Origin: Actinobaculum sp. oral taxon 183 str. F0552
GTDB taxonomy: Bacteria > Actinomycetota > Actinomycetes > Actinomycetales > Actinomycetaceae
Assembly (NCBI RefSeq): GCF_000466165.1
Contig: NZ_KE951472.1
Coordinates: forward strand, 1-64,000
Reading direction: 5' to 3'
Length of the DNA stretch: 64,000 nt
A program made the position numbers and the translations under genes. Within the stretch, counting starts at the first letter, position 1. Every line of letters begins with the position of its first letter. Shown here piece by piece: positions 23,473-33,681 of the stretch. The notes under the pieces are model-generated. The model was not told the DNA's origin and ran no database searches. It saw only the letters and a list, made by a program, of their open reading frames with translations.

Positions 23473-25062
23473 ATGAACATGAATATCGCAAGGAAAAGGG
23501 GGCGTGGGCTGTCGCTGGTCGCCGGCGTCGCCATGCTCGCCTCACCGGCCATCGCCGTCTCGGCCTCGGCCACCACGTCGGGAGACGACATCGTCATCAA
23601 CGAGGTCTACGCACACGGCGGCGAACGGGGCGCCGCCTACTCCTCTCAGTTCGTCGAACTGTACAACCCGACGGCACATCCTATTTCGCTCAATGGGATG
23701 GTCCTCGGCGTCAACGTCCCCGATCACAAGGAGCTCAAGGGCCTGACGAAGCTCACGGGGACGATCGCGCCGAAGGGCCATTACCTCATCAAGGGCGTGA
23801 GCAACGGAGAGGACGGCAAACCGCTGCCCGCCGTCGACGCCCAGACCCCTCTGGGCATTCCCGCAAACGGCGCAGTGGTTCTGGCTCGGGGCGAGGAGGG
23901 CGTCGCCGCGGCCAACGGGAAGTCCGACTTGGCCGGAACCCCGGGTGTGATCGACGCCGTGGGATGGAGTCACGGCGACAGGAAGGAGACCGAGGCCATC
24001 GACAAGTGCGTGGAGAAGCGGTGCGTCACCGAGAGCTTGGCGTACAGCCGCGTCGACGGCCGTGACACGGACAACAACAAAGCCGACTTCACGGTCGCCG
24101 CGCCGACGCCGGTCAACTCCTCCGGCGAAGGCGCTGCGCAGCCCGAACCTTCGCCGTCGACGAGCCCTCAGCCGTCAGCACAACCTTCGCCGTCGACGAG
24201 CCCGACCACCCCGGGCTCCACAGCCTCGCCTTCCGCGACGTCCGGGGCTTCGACGTCCCCCGGCGGCGCGACCTCCGAGCCGGCCCAACCGAGCACCGAT
24301 CCGACGGGCACGCTCGGAGCCGGAGGCGTGCAACAGGATCCGGAGGGCAGGCCGTATACCGATCCCTGCCAGAAAGCGGGCACGTGCAACGTCTTCTTCA
24401 TCAACAGCCTTACCAAGTACTACAGAGAATACGGGATGATCACGGTCAAGGGCGACGTCGTCGCAGGCAACTTCTTCGGCACCGGCTATGACACCGTGGC
24501 CGTGCGCCAGGGTGAGAAGTTCACCCTTTACGAGTCGAGGAGGTCGGATTCGAAGACGAAGACCTTCACCTTCACGGGCGGCGGCACCGGCCAGGTGCTC
24601 GCCGGAGACTTCAACGGCGACGGCAAGGACGACCTCGCCGTCAAGAACGGGAACGTCTTCTCCATCAAGTACGATCTGACGACCTCCGGTCCCGCCGACG
24701 CGACGGTCACCTACGGGCGGCCCGACGACGTCGGCCTCGCTGGCGACTGGGACGGCGACGGCAAGGACACGCTGGGCGTACGCCGCGGGAACATGAACTA
24801 CCTGCGCAACAGCCTCTCCGGAGGCAAGGCCGACGTTGCTTACGCCTACGGGCGCGCCACCGATACCGCCGTCGCCGGCGACTGGGACGCCGACGGCAAA
24901 GACTCCGTGTGGGTCCGCCGCGGCAACGTCCTATACGTGCGCGACGTGCTCCAAGGCGGCGACGCCGACCTGACGCTCGCCTACGGGCGCGCTACCGACA
25001 AACTGATCGTGGGCGACTGGGAGAAGGACAAAACCGACACCATCGGGCTGGTCAGGCAGTGA
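23473..25062 (+). CDS. Secreted protein with lamin-tail domain and FG-GAP/VCBS-like repeats
   Basis: 529 residues. N-terminal signal peptide (RKRGRGLSLVAGVAMLASPAIAVSASA, cleavage near residue 34). Residues about 38-200 form a lamin-tail domain: DIVINEVYAHGG...QFVELYNPTAHPISLNGMVLG...GVIDAVGWS. A Pro/Ser/Thr-rich linker (about 215-285) follows. The C-terminal half has repeats of about 50 residues, each with a calcium-binding-like loop: AGDFNGDGKDDLAV, AGDWDGDGKDTLGV, AGDWDADGKDSVWV and the degenerate VGDWEKDKTDTIGL. Exported, perhaps wall-associated; no sortase motif at the C-terminus. Function probably adhesion or display, inferred. Confidence 0.88.
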   Translation: MNMNIARKRGRGLSLVAGVAMLASPAIAVSASATTSGDDIVINEVYAHGGERGAAYSSQFVELYNPTAHPISLNGMVLGVNVPDHKELKGLTKLTGTIAPKGHYLIKGVSNGEDGKPLPAVDAQTPLGIPANGAVVLARGEEGVAAANGKSDLAGTPGVIDAVGWSHGDRKETEAIDKCVEKRCVTESLAYSRVDGRDTDNNKADFTVAAPTPVNSSGEGAAQPEPSPSTSPQPSAQPSPSTSPTTPGSTASPSATSGASTSPGGATSEPAQPSTDPTGTLGAGGVQQDPEGRPYTDPCQKAGTCNVFFINSLTKYYREYGMITVKGDVVAGNFFGTGYDTVAVRQGEKFTLYESRRSDSKTKTFTFTGGGTGQVLAGDFNGDGKDDLAVKNGNVFSIKYDLTTSGPADATVTYGRPDDVGLAGDWDGDGKDTLGVRRGNMNYLRNSLSGGKADVAYAYGRATDTAVAGDWDADGKDSVWVRRGNVLYVRDVLQGGDADLTLAYGRATDKLIVGDWEKDKTDTIGLVRQ

Positions 25063-25221
25063 AGACCAGGGGGCGGTCGTACCATTGACCTTGCCGATTG
25101 TGCGAGGCGCTGCGCGCCGTATCGCATTCTCGGGTCATGGAACGTACCGCCCCCGGGGCCGGATCGGGCGCACCCTTCGGTGCCGGGGAACACCCGCCCC
25201 TCGGGGCCCAAAGGAGGACCA

Positions 25222-26544
25222 TTGCCGAACCATCCGGTGAACTCGGAGCTTCTCGCCTCGTTCGCCTCGGATTTCCGGGACGATCGCACTGCACGCATCG
25301 TCCAGAACGCCGTCGCCGAGACCGCGATTTCTAAGGTGGCGATCAACCGCGACGTCGTCAACTCGATCGACCCGTCGATGTCCGTGCGAGTCGACAAATG
25401 GCCGATCACCAACCAGAAGCGCTCCGGCCGCTGCTGGCTGTTCGCGGGACTGAACTCGCTCAAGCCGGCCGTCTACAAGCAGACCAAACTCGAGAGCTTC
25501 GAATTCTCGCAGAACTACCAGCATTTCTGGGACAAGCTCGAGAAAGCCAACTACTTCCTCACGTCGATGATCGACTTGGCGGACCGCCCACTCGACGACC
25601 GGACCGTCCACTACCTCCTCCACTATCCCATCGACGACGGCGGTCAGTGGAACATGTTCGCCGCGCTCGTCGAGAAGTACGGGGTCGTTCCGAAGTATGC
25701 GATGCCGGAGACCGAATCGTCCTCGAACACCGCGGAGATGAACCACACGCTTGAGATGCTGCTGCGCCGGGGAGCACGCGACGTCCGCGCGGCGGTGTCG
25801 GCAGGCGGGGACGCGCAGGCCGTCCGCGTGTCGGTGCTGCGGCAGGTCTACCGGGTCTTGGCGATCCACTTGGGCACGCCGCCCGAACGGTTCATCTGGC
25901 AGTGGCACGAGAAGGACGGTGACTTCCACCGCGAGGGCGAGTTCACGCCGCGCGAGTTCGCCGAACGCTATCTGCCCGATCTCGACCAGTACGTGTGCCT
26001 GGTCAACGATCCCCGTGAGACCTCGCCGTTCTACCGTTCCTTCACCGTCGACCGGCTCGGCAATGTGGTGGGGGCCAAGCCGGTCACCTATGTCAACGTG
26101 CCGATCGAGGTGATCCGCACGGCCGCCGTCGCCACCCTCGAAGCGGGCGATCCCGTGTGGATGGGGTGCGACACCGGCAAGCAGGCGGATCGCAATCGCG
26201 GATACTGGGACGGCAACCTCTACGAGTACGAAGTCACCTACGGCATCGATCTGGCGATGACGAAGGCTGAGGAGCTCGAATACGGCGAGGCCATGATGAC
26301 CCACGCGATGGTCTTCACCGGCGTCGACCTGGTGGACGGCGAGCCCCGCCGGTGGCGCGTCGAGAACTCGTGGGGCGACGAAATCGCCGACAAGGGCTTC
26401 AACACGATGAACGACTCCTGGTTCGACCAACACGTCTTCGAGGTCGCGATCCGCAAAGACCGCCTGCCCGCCGACGTCCTGGCCGTTCTGGACACCGAGC
26501 CGATCGTCCTGCCCGCCTGGGACCCCATGGGCTCACTCGCATGA
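25222..26544 (+). CDS. pepC: Aminopeptidase C / bleomycin-hydrolase family cysteine peptidase
   Basis: 440 residues from the TTG at 25222, chosen because AAAGGAGG lies four bases upstream and the length then equals the family norm; a GTG 42 bp upstream has no such site. Papain-like catalytic residues are visible: Cys71 in KRSGRCWLFAGLNSL, His361 in MTHAMVFTG and Asn382 in VENSWGDE. Cytosolic hexameric peptidase that trims N-terminal residues from peptides. It stands alone between the secreted LTD gene and the convergent ybaK gene. Confidence 0.93.
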   Translation: MPNHPVNSELLASFASDFRDDRTARIVQNAVAETAISKVAINRDVVNSIDPSMSVRVDKWPITNQKRSGRCWLFAGLNSLKPAVYKQTKLESFEFSQNYQHFWDKLEKANYFLTSMIDLADRPLDDRTVHYLLHYPIDDGGQWNMFAALVEKYGVVPKYAMPETESSSNTAEMNHTLEMLLRRGARDVRAAVSAGGDAQAVRVSVLRQVYRVLAIHLGTPPERFIWQWHEKDGDFHREGEFTPREFAERYLPDLDQYVCLVNDPRETSPFYRSFTVDRLGNVVGAKPVTYVNVPIEVIRTAAVATLEAGDPVWMGCDTGKQADRNRGYWDGNLYEYEVTYGIDLAMTKAEELEYGEAMMTHAMVFTGVDLVDGEPRRWRVENSWGDEIADKGFNTMNDSWFDQHVFEVAIRKDRLPADVLAVLDTEPIVLPAWDPMGSLA

Positions 26545-26729
26545 GGCCTGTGAGGCCCCGGCCGGCAGCCGGTAGGTGCTTAGAAGCCACAACGCGTGCC
26601 TGAGGCCGAGATTGTAGCGTACGCGATGCGGCGCTCACCGCACCTCGATGCCGGGAGGCACACGGGCGGGTGTGCTCGGTGACGCCCTGGCTGGGCGCCG
26701 CGCGGGGCGGCACGATCCGTCGAGTTGGA

Positions 26730-26759
26730 TGTGGGGTGGGCTTCTGAGCCCACCCCACA
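26730..26759 (-). terminator. Hairpin after ybaK
   Basis: Perfect 13-bp arms (26730-26742 and 26747-26759) with a 4-base loop, starting 9 bp past the ybaK stop. No T-run on either side. It may serve both convergent genes. Confidence 0.6.
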
Positions 26760-26768
26760 CGGCGTTCG

Positions 26769-27281
26769 TCAGGTGTGGCGACCGGCGTCGGCGATCGGTG
26801 CGAAGTGCGCCCTGACGGCTGCGGCCAGGTCCATCGGCGAAACGTCGATGGACAGGTCCCGCCTGCCGCCTGAGACGAGCACGGTGGGGAGCTCCCGCGC
26901 CGATTCGTCGATGACGATCGGGCTGGACGTGCGCTGGCCGAGCGGCGAGATGCCGCCGGTGACATAGCCGGTGAGTCGCTCGGCGTCCTGCGCCTGCATC
27001 ATGCAGGCCTTCTTGCCTCCCACCGCTCTGGCGAGGGCTTTGAGATTGAGCATCCCGCTGGCCGGGACGACGGCGCACACCGGATCGCCGTCCACCTTCG
27101 CCATGAGGGTCTTGAATATCGTCGACGGATCGCGCTCGAGCACCCGCGCGGTGTCGAGGGCATAGCCTCCCTCCTGATGCTCGCTGTGCTGGACCTCCAC
27201 CAGGGCATACTCCAGACCCGCTGCCTGAGCCGCATGGAGCGCGGGCGTCCCCGAAGGGCGATGCATCTTCTTCTTAGACAC
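26769..27281 (-). CDS. ybaK: Cys-tRNA(Pro)/Cys-tRNA(Cys) deacylase YbaK
   Basis: 170 residues. Trans-editing enzyme that hydrolyses Cys-tRNA(Pro). The family pattern is clear: PALHAAQAAGLEYALVEV, ALDTARVLERDPSTIFKTLMAKVDG, CAVVPASGMLNLKALARAVGGKKACMMQAQDAERLTGYVTGGISPLG and the closing PTVLVSGGRRDLSIDVSPMDL. The Lys in IFKTL is the conserved catalytic lysine of this group. GTG start at 27281 has a -10 element at the leaderless distance. Confidence 0.93.
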   Translation of the reverse strand: MSKKKMHRPSGTPALHAAQAAGLEYALVEVQHSEHQEGGYALDTARVLERDPSTIFKTLMAKVDGDPVCAVVPASGMLNLKALARAVGGKKACMMQAQDAERLTGYVTGGISPLGQRTSSPIVIDESARELPTVLVSGGRRDLSIDVSPMDLAAAVRAHFAPIADAGRHT

Positions 27282-27287
27282 GCTTCG

Positions 27288-27293
27288 AGTCTA
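27288..27293 (-). promoter_or_regulatory. Probable -10 element (TAGACT) of ybaK, leaderless
   Basis: On the minus strand TAGACT, six bases (CGAAGC), then the GTG at 27281. No ribosome site in between. Confidence 0.55.
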
Positions 27294-27339
27294 TCGCGTC
27301 GATGGCGAGAATGGCTGTAGTGGACAGGCTTTCAACAGG

Positions 27340-30300
27340 CTAGAAACGCGCTGGCCTTATGTAATCACCAATCGCATTTAAGCGTCCGTCTTCGATTCCG
27401 CAATCCATCGCTTCGTCCAAGAGCTTCTGGATTTTCGAACCACGGCGCGAGTATCCGAAGAATTTCGAAGCGACTGCTCGCTGAATCTCATCCCGAGTCG
27501 CTCTTCGCAATGATCGTGTAACACTTATGATAGCATTAATAGTCTCAGCTAAACTCACAGAGTTATACCAACGCTGAGTGCCTCTGCGCACTCTGTAAGC
27601 TTTTCTGAATTTGTCGTATTTCTCGCCTGGAGGAAACACGGAACCATCACGTGGATCAATTGACAGACTAAGTGGGATTTTCCTGATGAGTTGGCGAAGC
27701 CTAGGCTCTGACACTCGTTCCAAACCGAGTTCTTGACCCGCGCGTTTGGCCAACCACCTTGCGGGCATGGGGCCCTCTGCTTCGAGGATGTCTCGAATGA
27801 GATCGCTGAATGTGCCATGTGAGGATGACACCGCGAAGTTGAAACCGTTGTCCAGATCCTCAACAGTGAGCCCGTAATTCGATCCATCGAATTTTGTAAA
27901 ATTCTCGATGATAATAGTCGTATCATCAGTTTGATTAGAATTAGAGTTGATTTCATCAAATGAAATATTAATATTTGTTTTATTTATTTTTTCTTGCGAT
28001 TTATTATTAGAAATTTCGATTTCATTGGTGTCATTCTTAGATTTCACTCCAATTATAGATTGAAATTCATGTAAAGCATTCCAGTTTGTGTTTTTATAAT
28101 CATTAATTTTGAAGTCCGAATTTTCTATACTATTTTCAATATTAATTAATTTATTTTTATTATTAGACAATAAAATATGAGCAGAATTATTTTGAAGGAC
28201 GGAAGAGGATGTTTGAAGCTCTTTTTGCTGTCGAATGCGATTTTGTGAAGCTTCCATAACCGCATTGTAGAGTCGGTTGACGACACTTTCTCTGTCTTCC
28301 AACCATTCTGGAAGCCATACGCGTTCAACAACAGGCCAACCCATGATTTGGTCCAGAACTGTCAATGGGAGGCCGTCTCTATCCACAACGGTCTTACGCT
28401 TATACCAAGATTCTCCGTCAAGCAATATAGCCATACATGGGTGATCAGGGTCTTCCGCAGAGGCCACTGCAAGATCGATCCGGAAATCGGAGATGCCGAC
28501 GTCTGTCGACACGATAAGCCCCCGCTTTCGCAGCTCTTTGGCGATCTCATCCCGGTGGTTGTCGCGGTGGCTCCGTTTCCTCAAGTCGCCATCGGTGGAC
28601 TCCGCGCCGTCACGAGCCGTAAGAAGATAGTCGCGCAGGTGCTTTATCCCTACGGAACTCGTATCGCCTACACGCAATTCCTCCGGTTCGAAACTGCAAA
28701 ATAGGCGGATCTCGTGTCGTGCCCGTGTGATGGCGACATTGAGCCGACGCTCGCCACCAGCCTGCGAGAGGGGACCGAAATTGAGTGGAAGCGCACCTCT
28801 CTTGTTCTTGCTGAATGCAACAGAGAAGAAAATGACGTCACGCTCGTCCCCCTGGACGTTTTCAAGGTTTTTCACAAACAATCCATCGGGTGCTTCGAGG
28901 GCTTGGGTTATCCGTTCATCGTCTAGGTCTCGAAGCATTCTGTCGATAAGATCTCTCTGCTGGATGTTGAATGTGATGACTCCCAAAGATGGTCTTCTAT
29001 CGGTTTCGGCGAAACGTGCTCGAATCGCCCTGACGATCGCCTTCGCCTCCTCAGGATTGGTTCGTTTTGCCCGACCTACGGAATCCCGCAGGAATTCGCC
29101 GTGAATCCGCTCGAAATGGAGGCCGGAACGTTTGTCTTCGGGCCGCGCGGGTCCCGGGAATGTCGAGAGACGACCTGCGTAATAGCGGTGATTCGAGAAG
29201 GCGATGAGCCCCTCGCTCTGACTGCGGTAATGCCATGACAGCCATTGGCGCGGCACCTGCGCATTGACGCACTCGCTCAGAATCGACTCTTCGTCGGCCA
29301 CGGTGTCGCTGACGATCGCCTCCTCATCGATGGAAGTCTCAGCGACGGACGTGGGCGGCATCTGCTTGCTGTCTCCGACGACTACGACGGATTTTCCTCG
29401 GCCCATTGCGCCGATCGCGTCTGCGACCCGCACTTGGGAAGCTTCATCGAATACGACGATGTCGAACGGAGCGGTGTTTGCTGGGAAAAACTGGGCGACG
29501 GATGCAGGGCTCACTAGGACACATGGTGTAAGTTGAAGGATGATGTCTTCGAATTGTTCGAATAACTGCCGAATTTTCATCCCACCGCGCTGACGCGAGA
29601 TTTCGCGTTTTAAGCGGCCGATTCGTCCGGCTTTCGAACCTGAATCAATCTTGCGTTTCTCTATGACACGTGCGGGTAAGACTTGAGCCATGTCAGCGCG
29701 GATCTCAGGGATGATGTTCATGAGATTGTCGATGTTCTTGCGTTGCGCCGTTAGATCGAAGGTTTCCATATGCTGGAGTTTTGTGCGTTCTTTCACAATA
29801 GCGTCGACGAGTGCGACTTCGAACTCGTTGTCGAGGATGTCGCAGCGTCGTCCTCCTTCGAGGATCGAATGTGCGAGATCGCCCAGGCCGAGTGGTTCTA
29901 AAGCCTCGACGGCGGCACTGAACTTCAACCAAGCCTGCAAAGAGGAATATGCGAGTTCCTCCGTTAAGAAGCCCGCCTCACGCTGAGACCAGCGAACGAG
30001 GAACGATTGGCCCCTCAGCCACACGTGGGTGTGGGGATTCTGAGAATCCATGTGGGAGGCTTTAACCAGTCCAGTCAGCGATGAGATGAGTTCCACAAGG
30101 GTCTGCCCGACTTGTGCGCATTGAGAGGTGCCTGCGATCGAATCCATGATGTTGCGGACAGCTCCGGGACGTTGGCTTTTGACAGCTTGATCGAGGCCCG
30201 AGGTAAGGATCCGGAATGTGTGTTCGCGCACTTGCGGATCGAACGGAGTCCATCCAGGTGGAAGGGAAATCCCCGTCAAATACTCAATGGAATGCCGAAT

Positions 30301-33300
30301 GTCTTCGACGGCCCGGTGTGTCTTAGCCGTCTCGCGCAAATTGTCCGTCAGCTCGCTGAAAGCGACGTCGTCAATGCCTTGCGCGAGGAAGGGGATGATT
30401 TCCTCTGCTACGGCACGTCGTGCCTTCTTGCGGCCGAAGAGCCCCGCCGAATCCGCGGCGGCGGATCGCTCGATGAGACCATCGAGATCACAACCCAGGA
30501 TTCCCATGTGAAAATGGGTACACCATTGTGGCATCGTCGAGAACTGCGGGCCTTTGAGGTCTGCAACGACTTCCTTTGCCATACGATGGGCTTCTGCATC
30601 GCGTAGACGTACCATGAGTTTCGGGTCAAGACCGGGCTGCTGGAGAATATTCGCCCAATCATCGATTTCATGCGTTTCAAGTCCCGCTTGGAGCAGTTCG
30701 GGAGTGAGTCCTACGGCGTTGAGCGCCTTCAAAGCGGTATCCAGGCGCTGTCCGAAGCGAACGACGGCTCCGGCGTCGATTCTCTCTGAAAGGGAACCTC
30801 GCACGAACCCCCACGGATGTTCGAAAACCGAGTGGACGTCCGAAGCCGACCGAGCGATGCGAGAGATCACAGACTTCGTCTTCTTGACGTCATCGGCGGT
30901 GCTGCGCGCGACGAACTCAATGGGAAGGGCGAAGCTCGAGGTGAATTCGCCGCGGAATCGAGCCGCCCTGTCATTGGCAGAGTACAGAGAGAGGCCAGCC
31001 CTGTTCGGTGCGTGTATCTTCTCGGCATAGGCATTGAGATCGGCGATGTACCTGCGAGCCTGGGTTTTCCGCATCTCGAAGATGTAGTCGATCTCGGGAG
31101 CCGGCAGCTCCAATGCATGTCCGAGTTTGCTCCGAAGGCGGGTGGGACGTGCCGTTCTGTCGTGAAGTTCGAGGACGAGATCCGCCAAACCGATCGACGC
31201 CATCCGCCTTTGCACGACTTCGAGCGCGGCCTTCTTCTCCGCGACGAACAGGACTTTCTTGCCTTCACGCATAGCGTGGGCGAGAAGATTCGTGATCGTC
31301 TGAGATTTGCCGGTGCCGGGAGGGCCCTCGAGCACGAATGTCCTGCCGGCGATCGCCTCGTTGATCGCGTGGAGTTGCGTCGCATCGGCCGAGATCGGTG
31401 AAATCATTCCAAGCCCGTCCAAATCGGCTCCCACGGGTTGATCGACGGGGTCTTCGAAGTCACCGGTTGGGTTGAACACCAGGTGATTGACCAGCGGATT
31501 CCTGGCGAGGTCTTCCCAGTGTTGGTCCAGGTCCCGCCACATGCCGAATTTGGCGAACTGCAGGATGGACAACGAGGCGCGCTCTTCGACGACGGCGTCG
31601 ATTCGCGCTGCGATCAGAGCCTCGCGCAAGGTGTTGAAAACGGCATGGAGGTCTATCCCCGATTGGTCTTCAACTGGATCTTCGAATTCGGGAATCTTCA
31701 GTCCGAACTGCACGAACAGTTTTTCCAAGAGGCAAAAATTCGGTGTTGAAACACCTGACTCATCTATCGAGATGCTGAAAGATCGTCCCCTATTTCGCGT
31801 TGTCAGTGTAACGGGCACCAAGACCAATGGAGAGATGAGCTTTCTGGCATCTATTTGCCATCTTAAGATTCCGAATGTGAGATAAAGATTATTATTTCCT
31901 GTCTCTTCGATTATCGTTCGCATATTTCGACGAAGAATTGTCAAACGTCGGCCGTAAGCCGCTTCTGTAGCGGATACGTAAACGTCGTTTTCTTCGAAAA
32001 GGCTCTCGCGCAGCATCTCCTGCGGTAGATCGAAGGCCGATCGGATCCCGCGTTTTTTCTGCAAAGCGGAGATGTCGTCGGCTGCTCGCAAGCTCACTGC
32101 ACGCCCCGAGCTCATGAGATCTTCGAAACGTGCAAGATCTCCATCGGGAATAGCTAGATGTAAAGCGTCGCTTTCTCGATAGTTGATAAGTTTATTGCGC
32201 AAGCTCAGATCTAAAAGAGTGTTTTTCCACTGTCTAACTCTTGGCGGGAGAGTTTTGCATTCTCCGTTTCGTTTTACTCCGTCATATTGTGTGTGTAAGT
32301 CATTAAAGTTGCGTCGAGAGTCCAAGCTGTATTCTTGGATAATGACTTGACCGTCACCATTCACTGTTCTGGAGGGCAAGGGAAGGATTCTCGTGTGCCT
32401 GGCGCGGATGACGTCTAGAATGCCGAGATGATCGATTCCATCGATCTCGTGGAGGCGTCGTTGGCCTTCGGCGGATGCCTGCTCGAAAGTTGCAGCCTCG
32501 GGACCCCCGGCGAACGACGTCGCTTCAACCATGACGATCTCTCCCAAATCGACCCGATTGATGAGTTCTTCGAGTTGAGTGTCGACGGCGACGTCCATCA
32601 TCCGCTCGACTCGCCAGTAGCCGAACAGCGCATGGCCGTTGATCACCCAGACAAGGGGATGAATCCCTAATTGTTCGAGCAGACCGGCCATCGCCAGCGA
32701 TAGATCGAGACACGTACCCATGCGGTTGGAGAGTACTTGGGCTACAGGACGGATCTTCTGGCCGGGCCCACTCCAGCTCGCAGGAGGCTCGGTATACCGG
32801 ATATCGCGGGCGACGAGTGCGTCGTAAGCTGCATGAACGGTTTCGTCTACACGATCGCGGTCCATCGACTGATAGCCGTCGAGTGCTGAACGCCCAGTGC
32901 GTTCCCTGAGAAGATCCGACACTTGAAGCTGAAGCCCTTGCAGGTCCGATGCGTTCGGCTGGACGAAGGCTGCGAGCATCTCCAGGCCGAGCTGAAGCGG
33001 ACTAGCCACCCACTGATTGCTGGCGAGAACGCGGACGCTTTTGGCCTCCTCTCCGATGGTCACACCTTCATCGTCGGTGAGCTCGACGTGAAGCGTTCCC
33101 ATGGTCTCTTCATCCAACGAGTGCATGACCACACCGTCCAGCTTGACCGCGATGTCACGCAAATGCGTCGGGCTGTCGGGGATCAGATCGATTTTTCGTC
33201 GGAAATCCTCAGTGATCGTGCCGACGGGAGTGGAAATCCAGATTCGTATCTCAGCGCCCTGGTATTCGCGGGAAGCGCCTGAGATTACTACGTCTGAAGC

Positions 33301-33681
33301 AACCGAAACTGCATTGTGCGCGAGAGCATAGCTGACAACTTTCAATGAATCAATATGGATGGATGTATTGATGTTTCGATTTTTATTATTAGTTTTATAG
33401 TTATCTGATAAGTTTGATTGTCTTGATTCATTATCTAAATTGATATTTTCAATTTTTATTTGTTTTAAGTCAGTTGAATGGGACTCTGTTGCCATACGTG
33501 TGAGATTATCGATTGTTTGTTGAGGGTTTCTGAGCGGCCGTGAAGGACCATCAAAAGTGAGGGCGTCTCGATCGATTAGATTTCTGCCTCTTCGGCTCTT
33601 CCTCATCGAATGCGCCTCGGCACTGGCCGCCGAATTCCCTGTGGTGCGTGAAGGTCCTGCCGGCCCGTCTGAGTATTCCAT
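27340..33681 (-). CDS. Giant DUF4011-type SF1 helicase with transglutaminase-like, REase and DUF3320 domains
   Basis: 2,113 residues from the ATG at 33681 (GGGAGG 8 bases upstream). In order: an Asn-rich AT-coded linker (about 65-112); a transglutaminase-like domain with GTCLDLSLAMAGLLEQLGI near 321 and NGHALFGYW; DUF4011 opening with QWKNTLLDLSLRNKLINY near 480; SF1 Walker A GPPGTGKSQTITNLLA near 787; Walker B VVFDEASQ near 1410; HYRSQSEGLIAFSN near 1485 and NVAITRARHE near 1650; a Vsr-like nuclease domain (FRIDLAVASAEDPDHPCMAILLDGESWYKRKTV, about 1707-1770); a second Asn-rich linker (about 1834-1932); and DUF3320 at the C-terminus. Such multidomain proteins are associated with phage defence. 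No partner gene is visible. Confidence 0.88.
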   Translation of the reverse strand: MEYSDGPAGPSRTTGNSAASAEAHSMRKSRRGRNLIDRDALTFDGPSRPLRNPQQTIDNLTRMATESHSTDLKQIKIENINLDNESRQSNLSDNYKTNNKNRNINTSIHIDSLKVVSYALAHNAVSVASDVVISGASREYQGAEIRIWISTPVGTITEDFRRKIDLIPDSPTHLRDIAVKLDGVVMHSLDEETMGTLHVELTDDEGVTIGEEAKSVRVLASNQWVASPLQLGLEMLAAFVQPNASDLQGLQLQVSDLLRERTGRSALDGYQSMDRDRVDETVHAAYDALVARDIRYTEPPASWSGPGQKIRPVAQVLSNRMGTCLDLSLAMAGLLEQLGIHPLVWVINGHALFGYWRVERMMDVAVDTQLEELINRVDLGEIVMVEATSFAGGPEAATFEQASAEGQRRLHEIDGIDHLGILDVIRARHTRILPLPSRTVNGDGQVIIQEYSLDSRRNFNDLHTQYDGVKRNGECKTLPPRVRQWKNTLLDLSLRNKLINYRESDALHLAIPDGDLARFEDLMSSGRAVSLRAADDISALQKKRGIRSAFDLPQEMLRESLFEENDVYVSATEAAYGRRLTILRRNMRTIIEETGNNNLYLTFGILRWQIDARKLISPLVLVPVTLTTRNRGRSFSISIDESGVSTPNFCLLEKLFVQFGLKIPEFEDPVEDQSGIDLHAVFNTLREALIAARIDAVVEERASLSILQFAKFGMWRDLDQHWEDLARNPLVNHLVFNPTGDFEDPVDQPVGADLDGLGMISPISADATQLHAINEAIAGRTFVLEGPPGTGKSQTITNLLAHAMREGKKVLFVAEKKAALEVVQRRMASIGLADLVLELHDRTARPTRLRSKLGHALELPAPEIDYIFEMRKTQARRYIADLNAYAEKIHAPNRAGLSLYSANDRAARFRGEFTSSFALPIEFVARSTADDVKKTKSVISRIARSASDVHSVFEHPWGFVRGSLSERIDAGAVVRFGQRLDTALKALNAVGLTPELLQAGLETHEIDDWANILQQPGLDPKLMVRLRDAEAHRMAKEVVADLKGPQFSTMPQWCTHFHMGILGCDLDGLIERSAAADSAGLFGRKKARRAVAEEIIPFLAQGIDDVAFSELTDNLRETAKTHRAVEDIRHSIEYLTGISLPPGWTPFDPQVREHTFRILTSGLDQAVKSQRPGAVRNIMDSIAGTSQCAQVGQTLVELISSLTGLVKASHMDSQNPHTHVWLRGQSFLVRWSQREAGFLTEELAYSSLQAWLKFSAAVEALEPLGLGDLAHSILEGGRRCDILDNEFEVALVDAIVKERTKLQHMETFDLTAQRKNIDNLMNIIPEIRADMAQVLPARVIEKRKIDSGSKAGRIGRLKREISRQRGGMKIRQLFEQFEDIILQLTPCVLVSPASVAQFFPANTAPFDIVVFDEASQVRVADAIGAMGRGKSVVVVGDSKQMPPTSVAETSIDEEAIVSDTVADEESILSECVNAQVPRQWLSWHYRSQSEGLIAFSNHRYYAGRLSTFPGPARPEDKRSGLHFERIHGEFLRDSVGRAKRTNPEEAKAIVRAIRARFAETDRRPSLGVITFNIQQRDLIDRMLRDLDDERITQALEAPDGLFVKNLENVQGDERDVIFFSVAFSKNKRGALPLNFGPLSQAGGERRLNVAITRARHEIRLFCSFEPEELRVGDTSSVGIKHLRDYLLTARDGAESTDGDLRKRSHRDNHRDEIAKELRKRGLIVSTDVGISDFRIDLAVASAEDPDHPCMAILLDGESWYKRKTVVDRDGLPLTVLDQIMGWPVVERVWLPEWLEDRESVVNRLYNAVMEASQNRIRQQKELQTSSSVLQNNSAHILLSNNKNKLINIENSIENSDFKINDYKNTNWNALHEFQSIIGVKSKNDTNEIEISNNKSQEKINKTNINISFDEINSNSNQTDDTTIIIENFTKFDGSNYGLTVEDLDNGFNFAVSSSHGTFSDLIRDILEAEGPMPARWLAKRAGQELGLERVSEPRLRQLIRKIPLSLSIDPRDGSVFPPGEKYDKFRKAYRVRRGTQRWYNSVSLAETINAIISVTRSLRRATRDEIQRAVASKFFGYSRRGSKIQKLLDEAMDCGIEDGRLNAIGDYIRPARF
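27885..28180. other. AT-rich island inside the helicase gene (C-terminal linker)
   Basis: About 300 bases in which A and T dominate, in contrast with the GC-rich gene on both sides. It codes for an Asn/Ile/Lys/Ser-rich linker (for example NNKNKLINIENSIENSD) between the nuclease and DUF3320 domains. Confidence 0.85.
33345..33495. other. AT-rich island inside the helicase gene (N-terminal linker)
   Basis: About 150 AT-rich bases coding an Asn-rich linker (for example DNYKTNNKNRNINTS) just before the conserved N-terminal domain. Composition and amino-acid use are the same as in the other island of this gene. Confidence 0.85.
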
